Shown here piece after piece: positions 7,709 to 15,769 of a stretch of 23,523 nt of DNA (the stretch's first letter is position 1; each line of letters begins with the position of its first letter). The stretch is from Fen-1362 sp964597035. GTDB lineage: Bacteria; Planctomycetota; Phycisphaerae; Sedimentisphaerales; Anaerobacaceae. The notes under the pieces were generated by a model. The model was given only the letters and a program-made list of their open reading frames with translations. It was not told the DNA's origin and did not search any database. The position numbers were made by a program, and so were the translations under genes. The stretch lies in assembly GCA_964597035.1 (NCBI GenBank), contig CAZQWM010000039.1:1-23523 (forward strand). The letters run 5' to 3'.

Positions 7709-8449
7709 ATGGTTCGGAATTCGAAGAGAAAGGCGTTGTACGAGGTAATCGGCAGGTCTGGGTCGAAGACGGGCTATCAGAAACCAGTAACGCCGCTACA
7801 CCCGCAGCCGGCGGAAGAAGAGGCGGCAAGACCTCCGGCAGAGCACGGCGATGGTGAGCCGGGCTCGCCTGGGCCGAGTGTGGTGCGGTGGGCGATAAAG
7901 CCGAGCGTTGTGCAGTTTAACGCAGGGCGAATAGAGTTTTCCGTGCCATACCAGATTGGTATATTGATAGTGCTGGCGGCATTATTGGTAGTCGTAGTTG
8001 CATTTCGGCTTGGTGAGCGGTTTGGCAGGCAGGATGCGCAAACGAGCCTGGCGGCCGGTCAGACGACAACGGCCGCGGAGCTGCAGACAAATGATATTGA
8101 GCCGGTGCCGACGACGGCCGGGATGGATGCGGCCCAACAGCCGGTATCGACGGGCAATAACCGGATAGTGATACAGATGTATCAGGTGCGGTCACATCTG
8201 GAGCCGGTGCAGGAATACTTCGGGCGTATGGGCGTGGCGACGGAAATCCTTAGAAAAGATAACTGGTATTATTTAGTGACGAAAAATACATATGATAATC
8301 CTGAAAGAGCGGGCACAGACGGATACCGTGCGAAGCAGAAGATAATCGAGCTTGGTGCGGGATACAAGGCCCCGGCGGGATACGAGTCGTTCCAGAAATC
8401 AGACGGTACGAAACCGTTTAGCGACGCGTTCGGGATGAGGTTCGAATAA
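7709..8449 (+). CDS. Uncharacterised single-pass membrane protein with SPOR-like C-terminal region
   Basis: A 246-aa protein not recognised as a named family. The basic N-terminus has the motif KRKALYEVI, which I associate loosely with planctomycete proteins. Next come a Pro/Glu-rich linker to about residue 55 and a hydrophobic span near residues 82-100 (IGILIVLAALLVVVVAF). A Thr/Ala/Gln-rich linker leads to a folded-looking C-terminal domain (about 149-246). The stretch from RIVIQMYQV through YFGRMGVATEILRKDNWYYLVT has the alternating pattern and size of SPOR-type peptidoglycan-binding domains, but the match is weak. Topology would be N-in with the C-domain outside the membrane. ATG start with a GGTGAG ribosome site. 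The PVC small basic protein gene follows after 21 bp, so the two are probably co-transcribed. Confidence 0.75.
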   Translation: MVRNSKRKALYEVIGRSGSKTGYQKPVTPLHPQPAEEEAARPPAEHGDGEPGSPGPSVVRWAIKPSVVQFNAGRIEFSVPYQIGILIVLAALLVVVVAFRLGERFGRQDAQTSLAAGQTTTAAELQTNDIEPVPTTAGMDAAQQPVSTGNNRIVIQMYQVRSHLEPVQEYFGRMGVATEILRKDNWYYLVTKNTYDNPERAGTDGYRAKQKIIELGAGYKAPAGYESFQKSDGTKPFSDAFGMRFE

Positions 8450-8470
8450 CAGGTTTTAGGAGAAAGTTGA

Positions 8471-8824
8471 ATGTCGATTGACCGGTCGTTGAGAATGAAA
8501 AACGCGCTTGTGAGACACCGCAACGTTTTAACGCGTGCTGAGCGGATAGAACAATTGAAGGATGAAGAGAAATGGGAGGAAGGGGGTTCGGTTTTCGGAT
8601 TGCCGAAGGTTGCGCACCGAAAGAGCCACGCTGGGAAGAAGGCGGCAAAGGAAAAGGCAGCGGCAGAGGCATTAGCGGGCGCGGAAAGTGCAGCAGCACC
8701 AGCTGAGTCAGCACCGGGAGCAGCAGCAGCGACGGCAGGGGGCAAAGCCCCGGCAGCCGGTGCGGCTAAAGCCGCAGCGCCGGCGGCGCAGAAGCCCGGT
8801 AAGGAGGCCAAAAAAGGCAAGTGA
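8471..8824 (+). CDS. PVC-superphylum small basic protein with Ala/Lys-rich C-terminal tail
   Basis: A 117-aa protein. Residues 1-50 match the short basic family conserved in Planctomycetes, Verrucomicrobia and Chlamydiae (TIGR04137 type): MSIDRSL, then RHRNVLTRAERIEQLK, then the invariant-looking EGGSVFGLPKV. These proteins are usually about 70-80 residues and of unsettled function. Here roughly 65 extra residues form a low-complexity tail rich in Ala, Lys, Pro and Gly, reminiscent of histone-H1-like or ribosome-associated tails. The tail suggests nucleic-acid binding, which is inference. The DNA coding the tail contains two perfect small hairpins. ATG start with an AGGAGAAAG ribosome site. 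It follows the single-pass protein gene and is closed by a strong terminator. Confidence 0.85.
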   Translation: MSIDRSLRMKNALVRHRNVLTRAERIEQLKDEEKWEEGGSVFGLPKVAHRKSHAGKKAAKEKAAAEALAGAESAAAPAESAPGAAAATAGGKAPAAGAAKAAAPAAQKPGKEAKKGK

Positions 8825-8865
8825 TTTAAGATTTGCGATTGCTGACATATATTGAAAGTCAATCG

Positions 8866-8894
8866 AGGCCGGCGAAAGCAGCCGGCCTTTTTTT
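8866..8894 (+). terminator. Strong intrinsic terminator
   Basis: AGGCCGGC (8866-8873) pairs with GCCGGCCT (8881-8888) over a 7-nt loop, and a run of seven T ends at 8894. It lies 41 bp after the small basic protein stop and separates that unit from the aminotransferase. Confidence 0.88.
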
Positions 8895-8934
8895 GTTTTG
8901 CGTGAGGCGGGTCTATGGGTATGATTAGTTGACT

Positions 8935-10044
8935 ATGGAAAAGACTCTTGCGGACAGGACGAGGTGCATAGATTCGAGCGGGATAAGGAAGGTTTTTGCG
9001 CTTGCGGCGAAAATGAAAGACCCGGTCAATTTTTCGATAGGGCAGCCGGATTTCGACGTCCCGCAAGCAGTGAAGCACGAGGCAATAAGGGCGATAGAAC
9101 AGGGGAGCAATAAGTACTCGCAGACGGCAGGGGAAGGGACCCTTATTGACAAAATTGCAGGCCGGCTGACAAGAGAGCTCGGATGGGATGAGCCGAAGGT
9201 GCTGGTAACCAGCGGGGTCAGCGGCGGGATTCTGCTGGTTTTTCTGGCGATGGTCAATCCCGGCGATGAAGTGATTTTTCCCGACCCGTATTTCGTTATG
9301 TACAAACATCTTGTGAATATGCTGGGGGGCAGGTGCATCTATATAGACAGCTACCCTGGGTTCGGGCTGGATGCGGAGAAGATCAGCCGGGCCATAACCG
9401 ACAAGACCAAACTGATAATAGTCAACTCGCCGTGCAATCCGACGGGAATGGTTTACAGCAGAGAAGAGATTGAGCAGGTTGCAGAGGTAGCGAGAAAAAA
9501 GGGTGTCGTGATTTTAAGCGATGAGATTTACAGCGAGTTCAGCTATGACGGCAAAAGCCCGAGTATGGCGAAAAGTTATGAGCGAACAATTCTGCTGCGG
9601 GGATTCAGCAAGAGCCACGCTATGACGGGCTGGCGGATGGGCTATGCGGCGGCACAGGGACAGTTGCGAGACGTGATAGAAAAAATGACGATGATACAGC
9701 AGTATACGTTTGTGTGTGCGCCGACGCCTTTTCAAAGGGCGGCGATTGCGGCTTTGGACTGCGACGTCAGCGGGCACGTGGAACAGTATCGCAGCAAGCG
9801 CGATTTGATTTACGAGGGGCTACGGGACAAATTCGAGATGGTTCGGCCGGGCGGGGCGTTTTACGTGTTTGTCAGGGCGCCAGGGGATAACGCGAGCGAA
9901 TTCGTGGAAAGGGCGATAGCGAATAACGTCCTGGTAATACCGGGCAACGTGTTCAGCGAAAAAGACACACACTTTCGAATAAGCTACGCGACGAGCGATG
10001 AGAAGATACAAAAGGGAGTAGAAATTCTGCGGAAACTTGCCTAA
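8935..10044 (+). CDS. PLP-dependent aminotransferase, class I/II (fold type I)
   Basis: A 369-aa protein from ATG 8935. Residues follow the AspC/subgroup-I pattern: NFSIGQPDFDVP near the N-terminus, NPTG (168-171), DEIY with Asp196 and Tyr199 contacting the cofactor, and the Schiff-base Lys226 in GFSKSHAMTGWR with Arg234. A C-terminal FRISYA carries the substrate-carboxylate Arg. It should transfer amino groups between an amino acid and 2-oxoglutarate or a similar keto acid. The substrate cannot be read from sequence; aspartate, aromatic amino acids or alanine are all possible. TTG 8929 is an in-frame alternative start, and neither start has a strong ribosome site. It is the first gene after a terminator and 47 bp ahead of the NfeD gene, though no functional link is evident. 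Confidence 0.92.
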   Translation: MEKTLADRTRCIDSSGIRKVFALAAKMKDPVNFSIGQPDFDVPQAVKHEAIRAIEQGSNKYSQTAGEGTLIDKIAGRLTRELGWDEPKVLVTSGVSGGILLVFLAMVNPGDEVIFPDPYFVMYKHLVNMLGGRCIYIDSYPGFGLDAEKISRAITDKTKLIIVNSPCNPTGMVYSREEIEQVAEVARKKGVVILSDEIYSEFSYDGKSPSMAKSYERTILLRGFSKSHAMTGWRMGYAAAQGQLRDVIEKMTMIQQYTFVCAPTPFQRAAIAALDCDVSGHVEQYRSKRDLIYEGLRDKFEMVRPGGAFYVFVRAPGDNASEFVERAIANNVLVIPGNVFSEKDTHFRISYATSDEKIQKGVEILRKLA

Positions 10045-10091
10045 GGGCAATGAGATTAAGCTTGTCAGGATTGTTGGCGGGAGATAAGATT

Positions 10092-11630
10092 TTGAATATG
10101 AGGAATCCAGTCAAGATAATATTGGCTGCCCTAATACTGGTAGCGGCAGGCCGGCTGTGTATCAGCGCAGAAGAAGATGTAAACGTGCCGGAGATGAACA
10201 AGCCGGTCGATGCGGCAGTGATTGTCTGCAAGGGGATGATTGACGACGGGCTGTATAACTCAATCAAGCGCAGGACGGAGCTTGCCCTGAGCGAGGGGGC
10301 GGAATACCTGATTTACGAAATCGAGACATACGGCGGGTTCCTGGAATCGGGGGACAATATATCGAAGTATTTCATTTTGGATATCGGTGACCGGGCACAT
10401 ACGGTGGCGTATGTGAATAAAGAGGCGATATCGGCGGGGGCGATGATTGCGGTATCGTGCAAAGATATAATAATGCGGGAAAATACGACGATAGGAGATT
10501 GTGCGCCGATACAAATGGGGGGGACACTCGAAGGAGTGGAGCGAGAGAAGATAGAATCGTTTGTGCGAGCGACATTCGAACGGGCCGCAGAAGCAAACAA
10601 TTATCCTAAAGCGCTGCTTAAGGCGATGGTGAGCATTCAGACTGAAGTTTATCGCGTAAAGAATATCGAGACTGGTGAATATGAGTTTTTTGAGACAAAG
10701 CAACTGCCTACGGACGCTAACGAGTATTACCTTGAGGACAAGGAGCTGATTGTAGGCGACGATGAGCTGTTGACGCTGACGGCGAGCAGGGCGGCCGAAT
10801 ACGGCGTTGCGCGGGCGGTAGTGAAGAACGTTGAGGGGGCGCTGGATTTTCTGGAGACGCGGGATGAAGTAGAGTTCTTGCGGCCGGCGGCCGTATTGAA
10901 AACGAACTGGTCGGAGGATATGGTTCGATGGCTCAATTCGCCGACGGTGATGGGGATACTGGTAATGGTGGCGCTGTTGGCGCTTTATGTAGAGTTTCAT
11001 ACTCCGGGGGTTGGATTAGCAGGACTTGTGGCGGTGATATGCCTTGCGATAATAATCGGCAGCAAATACCTTATCGGGATGGCGAACTGGGTGGAGGTGG
11101 CATTGTTCATCGTGGGTATAGTGTTGTTGTTGGTGGAAATTTTAGTGATACCCGGTTTCGGAATAATTGGCTTCACTGGGATAGTGTGCATAATCGTGGG
11201 GCTTTTCGGGATGCTGATAAAGAACCCGCCGGACCGTTTTCCGTGGCCACAGAGTGATTTTGACTGGCAGTTGTTCACATACAGCGTAATTTCAATTTCT
11301 CTGGGTTTTATGGGCTTCCTGATATTGGCGACTTTGCTTGCGAAATATATGCCCAAGATGTCTTACCTGAGCGGTATGATTTTGTTACCAGCGGCCGCCA
11401 AGAAGGGCACCGAGATGGAAGTGAATCTTACGATGCCGCCGGAAGGGAGGCAGGTAATTATAAAAACGGGCCAGAAGGGTGAAGCGATGTCGAGATTAAG
11501 GCCTGCTGGCAAGGCGAGGTTCGGCGAAGCAGTTGTGGACGTGGTTGCAGAAGGTGCTTTCATTGACAAAGGAGCAGGAGTGGAGATAATTGAGGTGCGA
11601 GGTAACCGCGTCGTAGTAAGAGAAGTATAA
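10092..11630 (+). CDS. nfeD: Long-form NfeD: ClpP-class membrane serine protease with NfeD OB-fold tail
   Basis: A 512-aa protein. It has a signal peptide (about 1-26), then a ClpP-like protease domain (about 40-260). Ser114 in ISAGAMIA matches the nucleophile, and Lys153 in EREKIESF is the candidate general base, as in the 1510-N/NfeD proteases. IYEIETYGGFLES replaces the usual D-TPGG pattern with ET-YGG. About five membrane spans follow (roughly 285-420), including EFHTPGVGLAGL and EILVIPGFGIIG. A C-terminal beta-rich NfeD domain covers about 450-512. Related proteases cleave stomatin/flotillin-type partners, and floA lies two genes downstream. I chose TTG 10092 because GGGAG sits 8 nt upstream and it yields a clean signal peptide. 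ATG 10050 would add 14 residues with a poorly placed ribosome site. Confidence 0.92.
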   Translation: MNMRNPVKIILAALILVAAGRLCISAEEDVNVPEMNKPVDAAVIVCKGMIDDGLYNSIKRRTELALSEGAEYLIYEIETYGGFLESGDNISKYFILDIGDRAHTVAYVNKEAISAGAMIAVSCKDIIMRENTTIGDCAPIQMGGTLEGVEREKIESFVRATFERAAEANNYPKALLKAMVSIQTEVYRVKNIETGEYEFFETKQLPTDANEYYLEDKELIVGDDELLTLTASRAAEYGVARAVVKNVEGALDFLETRDEVEFLRPAAVLKTNWSEDMVRWLNSPTVMGILVMVALLALYVEFHTPGVGLAGLVAVICLAIIIGSKYLIGMANWVEVALFIVGIVLLLVEILVIPGFGIIGFTGIVCIIVGLFGMLIKNPPDRFPWPQSDFDWQLFTYSVISISLGFMGFLILATLLAKYMPKMSYLSGMILLPAAAKKGTEMEVNLTMPPEGRQVIIKTGQKGEAMSRLRPAGKARFGEAVVDVVAEGAFIDKGAGVEIIEVRGNRVVVREV

Positions 11631-11726
11631 AAAATAGAGAACAAGGTAAATAAGTAATTCAAGAGTAAAAGTTTATTAAGACATTCATATATACAAGTGT
11701 GACTTATTTAGTTTATAGTGTTATCT

Positions 11727-11732
11727 TATAAT
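11727..11732 (+). promoter_or_regulatory. Candidate -10 box ahead of the short NfeD gene
   Basis: A perfect TATAAT lies in an AT-rich 131-bp spacer. The only 17-nt-spaced -35 is TTATTT (11704-11709), a poor match. It could drive a secondary transcript for the short nfeD, floA and the downstream gene. Confidence 0.3.
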
Positions 11733-11761
11733 TTGTTGGTCGGCATGACAGAGAGGTGGCT

Positions 11762-12256
11762 ATGGACTGGTGGCTGGTATTTGCAATTTTTTTGTATTTT
11801 GCGAGCGCTGCACTGATATTAGCTGAGGTATTCGTTCCGAGCGGTGGTCTGATTACGATATTTTCGATTGCCTGCCTGGCAGGGGGGGTGGCGATATTCT
11901 TCAGTAAAAACACCGTGGCCGGCTGGGTGGGAGTGGTAATTGCGATTGTGATGATACCGAGCGTGCTGGTAGGGGCGTACAAGCTGCTGCCGAAGACGCG
12001 ATTTGGCAAGAGCGTGACACTGGAACCGCCAAAACGCCAGCAGGGAGAAGCAATACCGGATACTGATAAGCTAAAAGAGCTTCTGGGGGCTGTGGGAACG
12101 GTGTTAACAACGATGCGGCCTGTTGGGATGTGTGATTTTTCGGGTAGAAGGGTTGAATGTGTGGCCGAGAGCGGTTATGTTGAAAAGGGCAAAAAAGTGA
12201 AGGTTATTCGGGTCGAAAGCACGCAACTGACGGTGCGAGTGATAGAGGAAAGTTAA
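11762..12256 (+). CDS. Short-form NfeD-like membrane protein (YqfB/YuaF-type)
   Basis: A 164-aa protein. Two or three hydrophobic spans occupy residues 3-75, with AEVFVPSGGLITIFSI matching the EI-x-x-PGxG membrane motif of NfeD proteins. A soluble C-terminal domain (about 100-164) follows, with LLGAVGTVLTTMRPVG and YVEKGKKVKVIRVES typical of the NfeD OB-fold. It lacks the protease domain, so it is the partner-type NfeD that works with flotillins in membrane organisation. I choose ATG 11762 because GAGAGG at 11751-11756 is spaced 5 nt. GTG 11756 overlaps that site. It sits between long nfeD and floA, the same set as Bacillus yqeZ-yqfA-yqfB. Confidence 0.88.
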   Translation: MDWWLVFAIFLYFASAALILAEVFVPSGGLITIFSIACLAGGVAIFFSKNTVAGWVGVVIAIVMIPSVLVGAYKLLPKTRFGKSVTLEPPKRQQGEAIPDTDKLKELLGAVGTVLTTMRPVGMCDFSGRRVECVAESGYVEKGKKVKVIRVESTQLTVRVIEES

Positions 12257-12271
12257 AGGAAAGGGCGAAAG

Positions 12272-13288
12272 ATGCGAACGATAAGCAGTGTGGTATTGGG
12301 AGCGGGTGGTCCGGGGGTAACAATCGGCGTGGCAGGAATGGTCCTGCTGATTCTAATAGCAATAGTAATACTGTTGCTGGTTGTCAAATTTGCGAGATTG
12401 TGGCTGCAGGCGTATTTCTCACGGGCTAATGTGACGCTTGCTGAGCTGATAGGAATGTGGCTTCGGAAAGTTGACGCCAGGATGATAGTTTTGAGCAAGA
12501 TAACGGCGATTCAGGCGGGTCTGGAAGTAACGACCAGGGATTTGGAGACCCATTATCTGGCAGGGGGGCGAGTGCCGAACGTTGTAAGGGCGCTGATTGC
12601 AGCGAATCGTGCGAATATCGAGCTTTCTTTCATGACCGCTACGGCGATAGACCTGGCGGGCAGGGACCTGCTGGAAGCGGTGCAGACATCGGTGAATCCG
12701 AAGGTTATTGACTGCCCTGACCCGAAAAAGGGCAGGGACACGGTGGATGCAGTCGCACAGGACGGGATACAATTGCGGGCGAAGGCAAGAGTGACGGTGA
12801 GAGCCAATATACAACGGCTTATAGGAGGTGCGACGGAAGAGACGATTATCGCACGAGTGGGCGAGGGAATCGTTACGACGATAGGAAGCGCGCTGGCATA
12901 CAAGTCGGTGCTGGAGAACCCGGACAAGATATCGAAGGCGGTTTTAAGCAAGGGACTGGATGCGGGAACGGCATTTGAGATTCTGTCGATTGATATTGCA
13001 GATGTGGACGTGGGCGAGAACATCGGAGCACAACTTCAGGCGGCACAGGCGGAAGCGGATATGCGAAGGGCAAAGGCGGAGGCGGAGAAACGGCGTGCAA
13101 TGGCGGTGGCCAGAGAGCAGGAGATGAGGGCCTTGGTGGTTGAAAACGAGGCGAAGGTACCGCTTGCGATTGCAGAAGCGTTCGAGAAGGGCCATCTCGG
13201 CATAATGGATTACTATCGGATGCGTAATATCAGTGCGGACTCGTCAATGAGAGAGTCGATTGCCAAGACGGACAAGAAGAAAGAGTAG
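12272..13288 (+). CDS. floA: Flotillin-like protein FloA (SPFH/PHB superfamily)
   Basis: A 338-aa protein, close to the 331 aa of B. subtilis FloA. A hydrophobic membrane anchor spans residues 15-42. The SPFH-like domain (about 50-250) contains LSKITAIQAGL, the long AKARVTVRANIQRLIGGATEETI segment and IADVDVGENIGAQLQ. An Ala/Glu/Arg-rich coiled-coil (about 255-300) includes AEKRRAMAVAREQEM. The C-terminus has VPLAIAEAF, GHLGIMDYYRM and a final SMRESIA, all family hallmarks. It assembles into membrane microdomains that scaffold signalling and secretion proteins. ATG start with an AGGAAAGGG ribosome site, 15 bp after the short NfeD gene. The planctomycete-type single-pass gene follows. Confidence 0.96.
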   Translation: MRTISSVVLGAGGPGVTIGVAGMVLLILIAIVILLLVVKFARLWLQAYFSRANVTLAELIGMWLRKVDARMIVLSKITAIQAGLEVTTRDLETHYLAGGRVPNVVRALIAANRANIELSFMTATAIDLAGRDLLEAVQTSVNPKVIDCPDPKKGRDTVDAVAQDGIQLRAKARVTVRANIQRLIGGATEETIIARVGEGIVTTIGSALAYKSVLENPDKISKAVLSKGLDAGTAFEILSIDIADVDVGENIGAQLQAAQAEADMRRAKAEAEKRRAMAVAREQEMRALVVENEAKVPLAIAEAFEKGHLGIMDYYRMRNISADSSMRESIAKTDKKKE

Positions 13289-13370
13289 GGAAAAAGATTT
13301 CGGCACTCCTGCCTGCTATCTTTGCCAACGAACTGCAGGGACAGACAGGGGTGGTGGATTAAACGGGTAA

Positions 13371-14033
13371 ATGCTTGTAGCAGGTGAGCAGGTGTTAGAG
13401 AAGATTCTTGCTGAAGACAGTAACGCGATGGACAAGCTGATGGAGGTCGCTCCTTTTATCATAATCGGCGTCATCTGGATATTAGGCGCGGTAGCAAAGG
13501 CGGTGCAGGCCGGTGCAAAACGCAAACCTCAGGTTGAACAGGAAAAGATAAAGCTGGCACGGAAATCCAAAGGAGGCCTTCATGATTTCATAATGATAGT
13601 TAAACAGCGTTATGCTGCGGCTATGGAACAGGCGACTAAGGCAGCAGAATCTCGGCCTACTCCTCCGAAACCGAAACAACGCCCCGGGCAAAAGCCACCA
13701 GCGCCGGCGTATCGGCCTTCATACAAGGCCTCCGGTAGACCGGCAAAGAAGACCGGACGACCTTTGCTAATAATGGAGAAGGATATAGAGGGACGACCTC
13801 AGCCGGGGTCCGTCAAGCCGATATATCAACAACCAGCCCCGGTTGAAACGCCGGAGCAAATTACTCCTGCAGAGCCATCGATGCTATCATACGACAAAAC
13901 ACAACCCGTAGCAGAGGACAATATGCTTTTTGTTCTGGCCAGGCAATATGGCTCTGCGGAGGATCTGCGGAAGGCAATATTGCACTATGAGATATTAGGC
14001 AAGCCGATTGCGCTTAGAGAGGAACATTTCTGA
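13371..14033 (+). CDS. Uncharacterised single-pass protein with planctomycete-type C-terminal motif
   Basis: A 220-aa protein of unknown function. A hydrophobic segment lies near residues 26-48 (APFIIIGVIWILGAVAKAV). A long basic, Pro/Lys/Arg-rich and probably disordered region covers about 85-170. The short conserved C-terminal helix EDLRKAILHYEILGKPIALRE resembles a terminal motif I know from other planctomycete membrane proteins encoded near flotillin or outer-layer genes. The start is uncertain: ATG 13371 has a weak ribosome site, and GTG 13392 or ATG 13428 would shorten the N-terminus but keep the membrane span. It lies 82 bp after floA on the same strand and may be a microdomain client or partner; this is inference from position only. 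Confidence 0.78.
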   Translation: MLVAGEQVLEKILAEDSNAMDKLMEVAPFIIIGVIWILGAVAKAVQAGAKRKPQVEQEKIKLARKSKGGLHDFIMIVKQRYAAAMEQATKAAESRPTPPKPKQRPGQKPPAPAYRPSYKASGRPAKKTGRPLLIMEKDIEGRPQPGSVKPIYQQPAPVETPEQITPAEPSMLSYDKTQPVAEDNMLFVLARQYGSAEDLRKAILHYEILGKPIALREEHF

Positions 14034-14085
14034 TTACGTGCTCACCTGACAAGCTTGATTATTGATTGCTGAGGAAGAAAAAACA

Positions 14086-14137
14086 CCCAATACATAACGT
14101 CCCATAATATATGTTATGTTTCATTCGGGTATTTGGG
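14086..14137. terminator. Possible bidirectional terminator between convergent genes
   Basis: ACATAAC (14092-14098) pairs with GTTATGT (14113-14119). An outer pair, CCCAATAC (14086-14093) with GTATTTGGG (14129-14137), can extend it with a bulge. It lies between the convergent stops at 14033 and 14183. It is AT-rich with only short T/A tracts, so termination strength is uncertain. Confidence 0.35.
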
Positions 14138-14182
14138 CGGGTTTTCAGTCAAAAGGCAGTTATTGGCAGCACGTAGGCGTTT

Positions 14183-15769
14183 TCAGGTGATTGGGTCGGC
14201 TGCGTGTTGTGCGGCGAGGCAAATGCTGTCCCAGGCAGCGACGGCCGGGTCGATTAAGCCGAGGTTTTGAAGAACAACTGAGATATTTAACGCTGCATCG
14301 TGTGCAGTGAGGGTTTCGTGGAGCCATTGTTCGAGGTCGAGCAAAGAAGAGGCGAACTTGATTTTGTCGCAATAGAGAACAGCGAGACGATAATGTAAGA
14401 GGAGGGTATCGGGCTGAAGGCAGGTTGGAGGGATTAGGTTTTCGAGAGCAAGGGCTTTTTCATCGGTTTCGTGAAGGCCAAGGATGAGCTTATTTCGTGC
14501 CGAAGTAAAAGTCGGATTAAGCTGAATCGCCGTTCTAAACGAATCTATTGCCTGGTGCAGTCGGCCGATGCTCATAAGAAGAATCCCGAATCGATGATGC
14601 AGTTCAGGATTATGGGGGCGCAAATGCAGCAGCCGGTTGTAGGCATTGAGGATGGACTTGATGGAACCTGTGTCAGCGTCTGATTGCCCGTAGGAGTGTG
14701 GGTGGAAGTGAAGTCGGGCTGCTTCCGAGAGCAATAGCGGGCTGTTTGCCTCGATGGCGGCGGCCAGGGACAGCGATACGAGTGCCTCGGAGATGTTATC
14801 GGCCAGTTTCTGGGCGGTTGCCAGGCCGAGGTATGCATCGACAATACGGTCGTTGAGAAGAGCGGCACGAGTAAACTGCTGTGCAGCCGAGCTATGTCTG
14901 GCAAGGCCGAGATAGTGGGTGCCGAGCCGGATATTCGCTTCGAGGAAGTTAGGGGCGACTTCGAGAGTCTGGTTGTAATAAGAAAGGGCCTCGTCGAGAT
15001 TGCCGAGTTGGGCGTGGACGGAGGCGCGTCTTAATAGCAGGTCGGGTCTATCGGGATGGTCGGCAAGGGCCGTGTCAATTTCAGCAAGGGCGTCATAGAG
15101 GTCGCCGGTTTCTATCAGTGAGTCGATGGGGTCGGTGTCGGGAGAGAAGTTTTCCGGCTGGATAAGAATTGCGGTGGAAAATGTGTCGGCGGCGGTTTTG
15201 TGTTTACCGGCGGCGATATAGAGATAACCGAGCGTCAGCAGCGTGGGCATATCGTCGGGATACTCGGCAGCGAGGAGTTGATATTCGCGAATGGTTTTTT
15301 GTATTTGGCCGTTTTTAAAGTATATTGCGGCTAAGCGCTGTCGAGGCAGGAGCAGATAGTTTTTGAATTTGAGACAGTCCTGATAGTAAGCAATGGCGTC
15401 GTCCTGTCGGTCGAGCCGTTCGCAGCAGTGGCCGAGTGCGTAGAGGGCAGTGATATTACGGGGACAGCGGGAATACACGCGTTTGAGAAGGTCGAATGCG
15501 TCCGTGAGCCGATTGTCGGCCAGAGCAGCGGCGCCGCCGGCAAGGTCGGCATAATGAGAGTTAGGGTAGAGACGGCGGAACTCGTCGAGATGCTGCCGGA
15601 GCAGGGTCGTTTTTTTTGCATTCGCCTGTTCAATGATTTTATCGAGAAGCTTTGCCTGGGCGGGGTTGGAACGAGTAATCTTCTCATTGACCTGACCAAG
15701 CCAGTTCCATATAAGCTCGGCTGTCTCTATTTGCATCCCCCTGCCGAGAATTTGCAGTAGCTGCCCCAT
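14183..15769 (-). CDS. Large TPR-repeat protein
   Basis: A 528-aa soluble protein, built almost entirely of TPR-like helical pairs. Clear units include NITALYALGHCCERLDRQDDAIAYYQDCL, a unit ending in AADTFSTAILIQPEN, LLLRRASVHAQLGNLDEALSYYNQTL, and LHHRFGILLMSIGRLHQAIDSFRTAIQLNP. I count roughly ten or more units. There is no signal peptide and no catalytic domain, so a scaffold or adaptor role is likely, but no partner is evident. ATG start with AAGGA about 6 nt upstream. The response-regulator gene ends 219 bp upstream on the same strand. That spacer contains an inverted repeat, CTGTGGA...TCCACAG (15815-15845), and no clear promoter, so membership in the upstream operon is unsettled. Confidence 0.88.
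   Translation of the reverse strand: MGQLLQILGRGMQIETAELIWNWLGQVNEKITRSNPAQAKLLDKIIEQANAKKTTLLRQHLDEFRRLYPNSHYADLAGGAAALADNRLTDAFDLLKRVYSRCPRNITALYALGHCCERLDRQDDAIAYYQDCLKFKNYLLLPRQRLAAIYFKNGQIQKTIREYQLLAAEYPDDMPTLLTLGYLYIAAGKHKTAADTFSTAILIQPENFSPDTDPIDSLIETGDLYDALAEIDTALADHPDRPDLLLRRASVHAQLGNLDEALSYYNQTLEVAPNFLEANIRLGTHYLGLARHSSAAQQFTRAALLNDRIVDAYLGLATAQKLADNISEALVSLSLAAAIEANSPLLLSEAARLHFHPHSYGQSDADTGSIKSILNAYNRLLHLRPHNPELHHRFGILLMSIGRLHQAIDSFRTAIQLNPTFTSARNKLILGLHETDEKALALENLIPPTCLQPDTLLLHYRLAVLYCDKIKFASSLLDLEQWLHETLTAHDAALNISVVLQNLGLIDPAVAAWDSICLAAQHAADPIT

Noticed and set aside
8269..9309. 346-codon open frame on the minus strand
   Set aside because: It lies antisense across the small basic protein, its terminator and the aminotransferase, all strongly supported. 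Its translation is low-complexity Ala/Pro in the antisense of the Ala-rich tail and matches no family.
9514..9777. Minus-strand frames inside the aminotransferase
   Set aside because: They are shadows in another frame of a gene whose catalytic residues are all intact.
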